A stretch of DNA of 64,000 nucleotides from Marinobacterium rhizophilum (lineage in GTDB: Bacteria > Pseudomonadota > Gammaproteobacteria > Pseudomonadales > Balneatricaceae): assembly GCF_024397915.1 (NCBI RefSeq), contig NZ_CP073347.1, forward strand, positions 4,402,001 to 4,466,000, written 5' to 3'. Shown here in pieces: positions 35,308-43,704 of the stretch. The number at the start of each line of letters is the position of its first letter. Position 1 is the first letter of the stretch. The notes below the pieces were generated by a model. It was not told the DNA's origin. It made no database searches and saw nothing but the letters and a program-made list of their open reading frames with translations. Both the position numbers and the translations under genes were made by a program.

Positions 35308-36072
35308 ATGACCACTCATAACCCAGCTGGCGATACAGGTCTGTTTCAGGTCGAGCCTGTTCAGAAACGTGGCAGTCTGTCGAGCCACGTGGCAAGTCAG
35401 CTGGAAAACATGCTCGCGCAGGGCAAGATCAGTGTGGGGCAGAAACTGCCCACCGAGAATGCCCTCTGTGACATGTTCGGTGTCAGCCGAACGGTGATTC
35501 GTGAGGCCATTACCCAGTTAAAATCCCTCGGGCTGGTTGAGACTAAAAGAGGCGTCGGAACGACGGTGCTGCGTAATTCCCCGGCCGAGACATTTTATGC
35601 CCATGCCATCAACCCGACGGCAGTCGAGGATATACTGCATATTCTGGAGTTGCGCCTGGTGGTTGAAACCGAGGCCTGCAAGTTTGCGGCACTGCGCCGC
35701 GACGAGGCCGATATGATGCGTATTGAAGGCTGCATGAACGCCTTCCACCGGGCCTGTGCCGAACACCGGATGGCGCGCAAGGAAGATTACGAGTTTCACC
35801 TGAGTATTGCGGCGGCCAGTAAAAACCCTTTCTTCCTGAGTTTTTACGAACAGTTCAATAAAAATATTATTCCGCGTGCCAACATTGTGGATTCCAATAT
35901 TGATCAGGCCGCGTCGGAAGAATACTTGAAACGGATTGAAAATGAGCATGTCGCGATTTTCGAGGCGATTCGGTCCCAGGATGGGGATGCGGCCCATGCT
36001 GCCATGCATCAGCATTTATACAGGGCTTATCACCTGTACGAAAAGTATAAAAAGAATAGTTCGTTCGAATGA
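35308..36072 (+). CDS. FadR-type GntR regulator
   Basis: 254 aa. N-terminal winged helix (LENMLAQGKISVGQKLPTENALCDMFGVSRTVIREAITQLKSLGLVETKRGVGTTV) and an all-helical FCD effector domain (LELRLVVETEACKFAALRR, DYEFHLSIAAAS, EHVAIFEAIRSQD). Lies in the middle of the hexarate genes, so it likely senses an aldarate or its dehydration product and acts at the AGTATGATGTATGAT sites. The link to those sites is inference. Confidence 0.92.
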   Translation: MTTHNPAGDTGLFQVEPVQKRGSLSSHVASQLENMLAQGKISVGQKLPTENALCDMFGVSRTVIREAITQLKSLGLVETKRGVGTTVLRNSPAETFYAHAINPTAVEDILHILELRLVVETEACKFAALRRDEADMMRIEGCMNAFHRACAEHRMARKEDYEFHLSIAAASKNPFFLSFYEQFNKNIIPRANIVDSNIDQAASEEYLKRIENEHVAIFEAIRSQDGDAAHAAMHQHLYRAYHLYEKYKKNSSFE

Positions 36073-36219
36073 TTAACTCGCACTTTTAAATATTGATCAG
36101 CGCCAGGGACCTGCCTGGCGTCCATGCCATTTAATTTTTATCTAAAAGACTGTTTTTTCAGGCGTCAGGGTTTGCCGTGGGCGCTACATCCTAATCATAT
36201 TAATTGCTGAGGTTTTCCC

Positions 36220-37797
36220 ATGCAGATTACAGGTGAAATGTTGATCGGCGCCCGTGCCGTCCGTGGCCAGGCCAAAGCGATCCAGGGCATCAATCCGGCC
36301 ACCGGCGAATCACTGGCACCGGCCTTTGGGGGTGGTGGTCAGGCTGAAGTTGACCAGGCCTGCGCCCTGGCCGCCCAGGCGTTCGATACTTTTCGCGAAA
36401 CCGCTCCCGAGGCGCGTGCCGCCTTTATTGAAGCCATTGCCGAAAATATCCTCAGCCTGGGTGATGCCCTGATCGAGCGCGCCATGGCCGAATCCGGCCT
36501 GCCGCGTGCACGCCTGGAGGGCGAGCGCGGTCGTACCGTCGGTCAGTTGCGCCTGTTCGCCGCCGTCGTGCGTGCCGGCAACTGGCTGGACGTGCGTATC
36601 GACCCGGCCATGCCGGACCGGGCGCCGCTGCCCCGTGCCGACCTGCGCCTGCGCCAGATTGCGCTGGGGCCGGTGGCGGTGTTCGGTGCCAGCAACTTCC
36701 CGCTGGCCTTCTCGGTCGCCGGCGGCGATACCGCGTCGGCCCTGGCGGCCGGCTGTCCGGTGGTGGTCAAGGCGCATTCGGCCCATCCGGGCACCTCCGA
36801 GCTGGTCGGGCGCGCCATTCAGCAGGCCGTGACCGATGCCGGCCTGCCGGAAGGTGTATTCTCGCTGCTGTTCGGTTCGGGCAAGGATGTCGGCGCCAAC
36901 CTGGTGGGGCACCCGGCGATCAAGGCGGTGGGCTTTACCGGCTCGCGCAGTGGCGGTACTGCACTGATGACTATCGCTGCGAACCGTCCGGAGCCGATTC
37001 CGGTCTATGCCGAAATGAGCAGCATCAACCCGGTGTTCCTGCTGCCGGCGGCGTTGCAGACGCGTGGCGATGCTATCGCCAAGGGGTTTGTTGGCTCTCT
37101 GGCAATGGGGGCAGGCCAGTTCTGCACCAACCCGGGCCTGGTTATCGCCGTTGAAGGTCCCGAGCTGGATCAGTTCCTGCAGACCGCGGCCGCAGCCCTG
37201 GCCGAGGTTGCTCCCCAGACCATGCTGACACCGGGCATTCATCAGGCCTACAGCGAGGGCGTGGCCCAGCTCAAAGGCAATGCGGCCGTAACTGCCGTGG
37301 GAGAAGGGGTTGCCGGGCAGGGGCCGAACCAGTGCCAGGCCGGCCTCTATGTCACCAGTGCTGAGGCCTTCCTGACGGATGAGCGCCTGTGCGACGAGGT
37401 CTTTGGTGCCAGTTCCCTGGTGATCAAGTGCCGCTCGACTGAAGAGTTTGCGCATGTGGCCGAGCATCTGGAAGGGCAGCTCACCGCGACCCTGCTGCTG
37501 GATGATGCCGATATAGAACAGGCCCGGGCGCTGCTGCCCGTGCTGGAGCGCAAGGCGGGCCGTATCCTCTGCAACGCTTACCCGACGGGCGTCGAAGTCT
37601 GCCATTCCATGGTGCATGGCGGACCTTTCCCGGCGACCTCGGACAGCCGTACCACCTCGGTGGGCAGCGCGGCGATCCTGCGCTTCCTGCGCCCGGTCTG
37701 CTACCAGGACCTGCCGGCGGCCCTGCTGCCCACAGCACTGCAGGATGCTAATCCGCTGGGTGTGCGGCGCCTGTTCGACGGCCGCAACGAAGGCTGA
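36220..37797 (+). CDS. Alpha-ketoglutarate semialdehyde dehydrogenase
   Basis: 525-aa NAD(P)-dependent aldehyde dehydrogenase; oxidises 2,5-dioxopentanoate to 2-oxoglutarate, closing the hexarate route into the TCA cycle. Catalytic C302 (GQFCTNPG), general base E265 (AEMSSINP), N159 (GASNFP). The long form (about 525 aa) with substrate contacts at the C-terminus is typical of KGSADH. Ribosome site GAGGT. A terminator follows at 37908. Confidence 0.92.
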   Translation: MQITGEMLIGARAVRGQAKAIQGINPATGESLAPAFGGGGQAEVDQACALAAQAFDTFRETAPEARAAFIEAIAENILSLGDALIERAMAESGLPRARLEGERGRTVGQLRLFAAVVRAGNWLDVRIDPAMPDRAPLPRADLRLRQIALGPVAVFGASNFPLAFSVAGGDTASALAAGCPVVVKAHSAHPGTSELVGRAIQQAVTDAGLPEGVFSLLFGSGKDVGANLVGHPAIKAVGFTGSRSGGTALMTIAANRPEPIPVYAEMSSINPVFLLPAALQTRGDAIAKGFVGSLAMGAGQFCTNPGLVIAVEGPELDQFLQTAAAALAEVAPQTMLTPGIHQAYSEGVAQLKGNAAVTAVGEGVAGQGPNQCQAGLYVTSAEAFLTDERLCDEVFGASSLVIKCRSTEEFAHVAEHLEGQLTATLLLDDADIEQARALLPVLERKAGRILCNAYPTGVEVCHSMVHGGPFPATSDSRTTSVGSAAILRFLRPVCYQDLPAALLPTALQDANPLGVRRLFDGRNEG

Positions 37798-37907
37798 GCT
37801 GCACCAGGCCGCCTGTTCTGACATGAACGGACAGAGGCGGGCCGAGGCGGACAATGCAGAGAGCGCGGGTTAGACTCTGTTGCGCACCGTCAAGGGTCGC
37901 CCATCTG

Positions 37908-37932
37908 AAGCCTCGCACAAGCGGGGCTTTTG
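37908..37932 (+). terminator. Terminator ending the hexarate gene cluster
   Basis: Stem AAGCCTCGC / GCGGGGCTT (one T-G wobble), 4-nt loop ACAA, T-run TTTTGTG. Confidence 0.75.
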
Positions 37933-38009
37933 TGTCGGCGCCGTGCGATGTTGATACAGGCAACCCAGGGGCATTTTGAAAGCAGGCAGGCTCAAGGAGC
38001 GGGCACCCG

Positions 38010-38960
38010 ATGGATAATCCGTTGGCGCATCTAAACCAGATTTTCGCCGTGACCGGCCCGGTATTTATCATGGTGCTGGTGGGCTTGCTGCTGAAGAAGG
38101 TTCGACTCATTGATGATGAATTCATCAATACGGCTTCCAGCCTGACTTTCAAGGCAACCATGCCGACCCTGCTGTTCCTGGGTATCCTGAAAGCCGACCT
38201 GGACGAAGCCTTGCAGCCGGCACTGGTCGGCTACTTTTGCCTGGCGACGGCGCTCAGTTTCGCCGTTGCCTGGCTTTGGGCGCTGCGCGGCGTCAGGCAT
38301 GAAGACCGGGGTATCTATGTGCAGGGCGCCTTTCGCGGCAACTGCGGTATCGTCAGCCTGGCACTGGCGGCCAATCAGTACGGTGACTATGGGCTGTCCA
38401 CCGGCGCGGTGATGTCCGGCATAGTGATAGTGCTGTTCAATATACTCTCGACCCTGGTGCTGTCTGTCTACAGCGCCGGCCAGAGCGTACAGGTGCGGCC
38501 GGTACTCAAGGGGCTGGCGTGTAACCCGCTGATTCTCAGCGTAATCGCGGGATTGCTGGCGTCACTGATGGAGGTGTCATTACCCGGCTGGCTGATGGTG
38601 TCGGGGGAGTACTTCGGTTCCATAACACTGCCCATCGCGCTGATCTGTGTCGGTGGCTCACTGTCACTCTCTTCGTTGCAGCAGTCCGGCCGCACGGCCC
38701 TGGGTGCCAGTCTGATCAAGGTGTTGTGGGTACCACTGATCTTTACGGTGCTCGCCTGGGGGCTGGGCTTCGGGGGGCGGGAACTCGGGATACTGTTCCT
38801 GTTTCTGGCCAGTCCAACAGCGGCGGCCAGCTTCGTGATGGCGCGGGCAATGGGCAGCGACGGTCGCCTTGCCGCCAGTATTATTGCACTGTCGACGCTA
38901 CTCTCGGTGGTCACAATCATGGCGGGGCTCTTCCTGCTTGAATGGGGCATCGGGGGCTGA
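38010..38960 (+). CDS. AEC-family (auxin efflux carrier) transporter, copy 1
   Basis: 316 aa, about 10 membrane helices of the Mem_trans/AEC family (N-terminal PVFIMVLVGLLLKKVRLIDDEFINTASSLTFKATMPTLLFL; C-terminal FLFLASPTAAASFVMARAMGSDGRLAASIIALSTLLSVVT). Some bacterial AEC proteins carry malonate, malate or related acids. Ribosome site AAGGAGC. Paralogue of 40073-41035, which points back toward it. Confidence 0.85.
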   Translation: MDNPLAHLNQIFAVTGPVFIMVLVGLLLKKVRLIDDEFINTASSLTFKATMPTLLFLGILKADLDEALQPALVGYFCLATALSFAVAWLWALRGVRHEDRGIYVQGAFRGNCGIVSLALAANQYGDYGLSTGAVMSGIVIVLFNILSTLVLSVYSAGQSVQVRPVLKGLACNPLILSVIAGLLASLMEVSLPGWLMVSGEYFGSITLPIALICVGGSLSLSSLQQSGRTALGASLIKVLWVPLIFTVLAWGLGFGGRELGILFLFLASPTAAASFVMARAMGSDGRLAASIIALSTLLSVVTIMAGLFLLEWGIGG

Positions 38961-39048
38961 CTGTGGGAACGCAGGGTCCGGGCAGGTCAATTCACAATGT
39001 CTGGACAAGGCGGTAAACGTAACAACCAAACAGACCATTGAGGTGGAT

Positions 39049-39990
39049 ATGAACCAACCGACGATTCTACAGATGGGTGCTTTGAGCGGGGCCTTCAACG
39101 ACCGGCTAGCGTCGCTGTACCCCACGCTTGCGCTCTGGAAGCAGGCGGACCCGCAGGCCTTTTTGCAGGAGGTCGGCGCCCAGGTTGAGCTGATCGTGAC
39201 CTCGGGCACCTATGGCTGCAGCGCTGAGGTGATGGCCGCTGTGCCCAACCTCAAGGCCATCATCAGTTTCGGCGTTGGCTATGATGCGATCGATATGGAT
39301 ACGGCCCGTGCTCGAAATATCCGCGTCAGTAACACGCCGGATGTACTGAACGACTGTGTAGCGGACCTGGCCCTGGGGCTGATGATTGCCTCGGCCCGCC
39401 GTATCGCAGAAGGAGACCGCTTTGTGCGCAGCGGTCTCTGGGGGCAGCAACCGTTTCCTCTGGGTAGCCGGATTACCGGCAAGCGCCTGGGCATCCTGGG
39501 GCTGGGGCGCATCGGCAAGTGCGTTGCCAAGAGGGCGGCGGGATTTGATATGGATATCCGCTACCACAATCGCCGCCCGGATCCGACCACGGATTATGGC
39601 TACGAGGCCTCCCTGGTTGAGCTGGCGCGCTGGGCCGATTACCTGGTGCTGACCTGTGTCGGTGGCCCATCGACCCAGGGGCTGGTCAATCGTGAGGTCA
39701 TGGAGGCGCTGGGTCCCGGCGGCACGCTGATCAATGTGGCCCGTGGCTCGGTGGTGGACCAGCCGGCGCTGGTCGAGTTGCTGCAGGACGGGCGCCTGGG
39801 CGGTGCGGCGCTGGATGTGTTTGCCGAAGAACCGCGGGTACCGGCCGCGTTGCTGGATATGCCACAGCTGGTGCTGCTGCCGCATCTGGGCAGCGGTACC
39901 GCCGAAACACGCCAGGACATGGCGGACCTGGTATTCGAGAACCTGGCGTCCTTCGTGCGTAGCGGCACGATGGTTACACCGGTCGGTTGA
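39049..39990 (+). CDS. D-isomer 2-hydroxyacid dehydrogenase (GhrB-like)
   Basis: 313 aa. NAD(P) fold with KRLGILGLGRIGK, and the catalytic triad Arg (NVARGSVVD), Glu (DVFAEEPRVP), His (LLPHLGSGT). Closest pattern is glyoxylate/hydroxypyruvate reductase. ATG 39049 follows GAGGTGG; the frame continues upstream but inside the AEC gene. Placed between two AEC carriers, it may act on a hydroxy- or keto-acid that they move. Confidence 0.88.
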   Translation: MNQPTILQMGALSGAFNDRLASLYPTLALWKQADPQAFLQEVGAQVELIVTSGTYGCSAEVMAAVPNLKAIISFGVGYDAIDMDTARARNIRVSNTPDVLNDCVADLALGLMIASARRIAEGDRFVRSGLWGQQPFPLGSRITGKRLGILGLGRIGKCVAKRAAGFDMDIRYHNRRPDPTTDYGYEASLVELARWADYLVLTCVGGPSTQGLVNREVMEALGPGGTLINVARGSVVDQPALVELLQDGRLGGAALDVFAEEPRVPAALLDMPQLVLLPHLGSGTAETRQDMADLVFENLASFVRSGTMVTPVG

Positions 39991-40072
39991 CCTGGCCGCA
40001 TAATGCCTGGGTACGGGGCTTTGTGGTGGCGAAAGCTCGCAGCCTGCTTGGGTGCTTCGCAGGTCTGTCCTG

Positions 40073-41035
40073 TCAAATAACGCCGAGCAGGCGCAATACG
40101 AAGATACCGGCGGACAGGGTGACGATGGACCCCAGGGTGGTGGTCAGGATGATGTTGGCACTCAGCTGGGCATTGGCGCCCATGGCGCGGGCCATCACGA
40201 AGGCCGCGGCCGCGGTGGGGCAGGAAAACAGCACAAACAGCAGCGCCAGTTCCACACCCTCAAAGCCCAGCAGTGCCGCGAGGGGGACCACCAGCAGGGG
40301 CAATATCAGCAGCTTCGTGCTGGTGGCCCAGAAGGCGGTGATTGAGCTGTTGCGCAGGCTCTTCAGATCCAGCGCGCCACCGATGGCCAGCAGCGCCAGC
40401 GGCAGGGTGAGGTTGGCAAAATACTTGCCGGTGGTGTCCAGTGCCGCCGGCAGGTGCAGGCCATAGTAGGAAAAGGGCAGCGCCAGTACCACGGCGATAA
40501 TCAACGGGTTGAGCGCGATGGCACGCAGTATCTGGCGAAGGCTCACACCCTCGGTGCTGCCGCGGTTCATGGTGACGGTCAGCACGACCACCGACAGCAC
40601 GTTGTACATGGGAATGATCAGGGCCAGTATCATGGCCGCCTGGCTCAGGCCGCTGTTGCCGAACAGGTTGTAGCTCAGCGCCATGCCGATAATGCCGAAG
40701 TTGCTCCGAAAGGCGCCCTGTACAAAGGCACCCAGATCCCCGGGTGCTTTGATCCAGCGTGCCGCCAGCCACCAGATGGCGAGGAAGCTGGCCAGGGTGG
40801 CGACAAACACGAAGCCCAGCAGTGCCGGATTGAACATCGCCTGAAAGTCGGTGCGGGCGATGGACATGAACACCAGCGTCGGCAGCGCCACCATAAAGAC
40901 CAGGCGCGACGAGGTATTGATAAAGGCCTCGTCGATCAGGCGGCCGCGGCGCAGCAGGAAACCCAGTAGCACAATGACAAAAATGGGCGTGACGATACCG
41001 GCGGTAAACTGCAGCGATTGCAGGTAGAGTTCCAC
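40073..41035 (-). CDS. AEC-family transporter, copy 2
   Basis: 320 aa, about 10 membrane helices. Aligns along its length with copy 1: PIFVIVLLGFLLRRGRLIDEAFINTSSRLVFMVALPTLVFM and LLFVLFSCPTAAAAFVMARAMGANAQLSANIILTTTLGSIVT. Converges on the 2-hydroxyacid dehydrogenase. Substrate unknown. Confidence 0.85.
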   Translation of the reverse strand: MELYLQSLQFTAGIVTPIFVIVLLGFLLRRGRLIDEAFINTSSRLVFMVALPTLVFMSIARTDFQAMFNPALLGFVFVATLASFLAIWWLAARWIKAPGDLGAFVQGAFRSNFGIIGMALSYNLFGNSGLSQAAMILALIIPMYNVLSVVVLTVTMNRGSTEGVSLRQILRAIALNPLIIAVVLALPFSYYGLHLPAALDTTGKYFANLTLPLALLAIGGALDLKSLRNSSITAFWATSTKLLILPLLVVPLAALLGFEGVELALLFVLFSCPTAAAAFVMARAMGANAQLSANIILTTTLGSIVTLSAGIFVLRLLGVI

Positions 41036-41116
41036 TCTGAGCTCCGGGTGGTGGGAGGGGCTACATTCTACCCCAGGTGCGGACTATTCGTGGCATGAAT
41101 TGCTGCAGGTGCGTGA

Positions 41117-41617
41117 TCAGGGAGCCCGGTGCAGTTTTGGGTAGTCGAACAGTTCGATGGTGCCGCAGGAGTCGGCCAGTTCGCACCAGCGGGTAATGCT
41201 CAGATGTATATGCAGCACTGCCGAGGTCGGGAATTTTTGCAGTGGCTCGTGGGTCAGGTAGTACGCCAGGCTTTCGAGCCCCGGTGAGTGCCCCACCAGC
41301 ATCAGATGGTGACAATGGTCGGGTTGTTGCTGCAGCACGTGCAGCAGGGTTTCGCAACAGGACTCGAACAGGTCCGGCAGTTCGCGCAGCTGCTCCGGGG
41401 CCAGTTCCAGGGTATCGGCCAGCGCCTCGGCGGTGGTCAGGGCGCGCAACGCGCCGCTGCTGAGAATGCGGTCCGGGAAAAGCCCGAAACCGCGCACCCG
41501 CTTGGCCATCAGGGGCAGGTCATTCTCGCCGCGCTTGTTCAGCGGTCGATCGCAATCGTTCAGCAGGGGATCGGCCCAGCTGGACTTGGCATGCCGGATC
41601 AGCGTGAGCTTTCTCAT
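41117..41617 (-). CDS. sixA: SixA-like histidine phosphatase
   Basis: 166 aa. RHAK motif (R8, H9) at the N-terminus and second His in LMLVGHSPGLESLAYYL, as in SixA, which removes phosphate from histidine phosphotransfer proteins. The protein begins directly at the catalytic strand with no signal peptide. Function as a phospho-His phosphatase is inferred from SixA. Confidence 0.82.
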   Translation of the reverse strand: MRKLTLIRHAKSSWADPLLNDCDRPLNKRGENDLPLMAKRVRGFGLFPDRILSSGALRALTTAEALADTLELAPEQLRELPDLFESCCETLLHVLQQQPDHCHHLMLVGHSPGLESLAYYLTHEPLQKFPTSAVLHIHLSITRWCELADSCGTIELFDYPKLHRAP

Positions 41618-41931
41618 GGTGATTGCCAGGTGGCGGAATTCCGTAGCAGTATTGGTCGAAAGTGGCGGAAATACCAGCCAGCGGGGCGCGCCCGCGCCGG
41701 GCTCGCGTACCGAGACGGGTGGTCTGAAAGGATTCAGGCGACGTACAACGGCACTGACCCTGTTTTATCCCTCCATTCAGTCCGATTTTCAGCTGCCTGG
41801 CCTCGCGGGCGTTACCCCGCCGTCAAAACTCGGTAAGCTTGGGCTCAAGCCAGGCGGGCGGAGGTTTTTGTGGTTCTGGCGGAGGTTGCGTGAACGGTGA
41901 CGCTAAAAGATTAATCAGAAGGCTTAAGTGA
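41618..41931. other. Intergenic region between sixA and tamA
   Basis: About 310 bp separating divergent genes. Contains a GC-rich self-complementary patch (GGGGCGCGCCCGCGCC, near 41684). No clear promoter pair, RNA gene or short ORF seen. Confidence 0.3.
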
Positions 41932-43704
41932 GTGATCAATAAAAAATTGCCAGGATGGCTGCTGAGCTGTTTGCTGTGTGTGTCCCCGGCGGCGGTACAG
42001 GCGGCCCAGCATGACCCGGTTGTCGTGGAGCGTGCTCTCGCGGTGGAAGTTGAAGGTCTGAGCGCGGACCTGCCCGGCGAGCTTGCGGACAATATTCGCG
42101 CGTTTCTGGCAATCGAGCGCATCAAGGGCGACGCAGCCCCCATGGCGAGCCGGTTGCAGTATCTGCACCGCCAGGCCGAGGAGCAGATTCGAACCGCGCT
42201 GCAGCCCTTTGGCTACTACCAGCCGAGCATTCAGGCCGAGCTGCTCGATCAGCAGGACCGGTGGCTGGCGCGCTACCGGGTGGACCCGGGCCCGCAGGTG
42301 CGGCTGGAAAACATCAATGTTGTCATCACCGGCGAAGCCCAAACCGATCCGCAGTTTGTACAGGCGCTGGCGGACAACGGCCTGCGCAAGGGTCAACCTC
42401 TGCGCCATGCCGATTACGAAACGCTGAAAAGCCGGCTGCAGTCCCTGGCTTCCGAGCGGGGCTACTACGAAGCCGTGCTGAGCCGCCAGCAGTTGCTGAT
42501 CAATCCGGAGCTGAACCAGGCCGATATCGAGCTGGAGCTGGATTCGGGTCCGCGCTATCGCATCGGTGCGGTGAATTTCTCCGACGCGCCCGTGGGGGAC
42601 GCCCTGTTGCGGCGTTACGTACCCTTCGAATCCGGCGACCCGGTGTCCAGCGGGCGCCTGCTGGAACTGCAGCGTGGGCTGTCGGAGAGCGACTATTTCA
42701 GCCGTGTGGAAGTGCAGCCCAGCTGGGATCAGGCGGTCGACCAGGTAGTGCCCATCGGGGTTAACCTGGAGCCCAACAAGCGTACGGCCTACCGTTTTGG
42801 CGCCGGCTACGGCACCGATACCGGGGCGCGGCTCAGTGCCAGTCTTAACCGGCGCTGGGTGAACCGCCGCGGCCACAGTTACACCGGTGCCATGCAGTTG
42901 TCTGAGGTGGAGTCCACCGCGGCGGTGCAATACAACATTCCCGGCCAGAAGCCGCAAAGCGATCGCTACAGTGCTCGCCTGGCCTGGGAAACCGAGCAAA
43001 CCGACACGACCGACAGTGAAATTCTCACCCTGGGCGTACTCTGGCAGAAGCAGCTTGGTCCCTGGCAGCGGTTGCTGTCCGTCGACTGGGAGCAGGAGCG
43101 CTTTACCCTGGACGACGAAACCAGCAGCACCAGCTTCCTGATCCCCGGCATGCGCTGGTCAACCACCCAGACCGACAACCCGCTCAACCCGTCCCGGGGC
43201 TACCGCATATCGTTCGAACTGGATGCCGCCAGCGAAGTGCTGCTGTCCGAGGCGGACTTTGTGCAGGCGCAGCTCAAGGGCAAGCATGTACTGACGCTGG
43301 GGAATCGAACCCGCCTGCTGACCCGTGCAGAAGTGGGGGCGACGGCGATGGATGTATTTGATCTCATGCCCTCGTCGCACCGTTTCTTCGCAGGCGGTGA
43401 CAACAGTGTGCGCGGCTACGACTACAAGCAGCTGGGCCCGGTGGGCAGCAATGGCGACGTCGTTGGTGGGCGCTACCTGCTGGTGGGCAGTGCCGAGGTG
43501 GATTACCTCGTTGCCGAAAGCTGGCGCGTGGCGGCGTTTTACGATGCCGGCAATGCGCTGGATTCCCTCTCGGAGCCGCTCAAGAACGGTGTCGGGGTGG
43601 GCGTGCGCTGGCAGTCGCCCATAGGCCCGGTGCGGGTGGATCTGGCCAAGCCGCTGGACGATTCAGGCTTTCGCATTCACTTCACCCTGGGGCCTGACCT
43701 ATGA
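41932..43704 (+). CDS. tamA: Translocation and assembly module outer-membrane subunit TamA
   Basis: 590-aa Omp85-family protein. Signal peptide (GWLLSCLLCVSPAAVQA), three N-terminal POTRA domains (residues about 30-270), and a 16-strand barrel ending LTLGPDL. The Omp85 signature RFFAGGDNSVRGYDY is present. Works with TamB in moving lipids and some autotransporters to the outer membrane. Start GTG 41932 follows AGAAGG. Overlaps tamB by 4 bp (ATGA). Confidence 0.94.
   Translation: MINKKLPGWLLSCLLCVSPAAVQAAQHDPVVVERALAVEVEGLSADLPGELADNIRAFLAIERIKGDAAPMASRLQYLHRQAEEQIRTALQPFGYYQPSIQAELLDQQDRWLARYRVDPGPQVRLENINVVITGEAQTDPQFVQALADNGLRKGQPLRHADYETLKSRLQSLASERGYYEAVLSRQQLLINPELNQADIELELDSGPRYRIGAVNFSDAPVGDALLRRYVPFESGDPVSSGRLLELQRGLSESDYFSRVEVQPSWDQAVDQVVPIGVNLEPNKRTAYRFGAGYGTDTGARLSASLNRRWVNRRGHSYTGAMQLSEVESTAAVQYNIPGQKPQSDRYSARLAWETEQTDTTDSEILTLGVLWQKQLGPWQRLLSVDWEQERFTLDDETSSTSFLIPGMRWSTTQTDNPLNPSRGYRISFELDAASEVLLSEADFVQAQLKGKHVLTLGNRTRLLTRAEVGATAMDVFDLMPSSHRFFAGGDNSVRGYDYKQLGPVGSNGDVVGGRYLLVGSAEVDYLVAESWRVAAFYDAGNALDSLSEPLKNGVGVGVRWQSPIGPVRVDLAKPLDDSGFRIHFTLGPDL

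Noticed and set aside
36310..37854. 514-codon minus-strand frame over the semialdehyde dehydrogenase gene
   Set aside because: Antisense shadow; the plus-strand protein has all catalytic residues.
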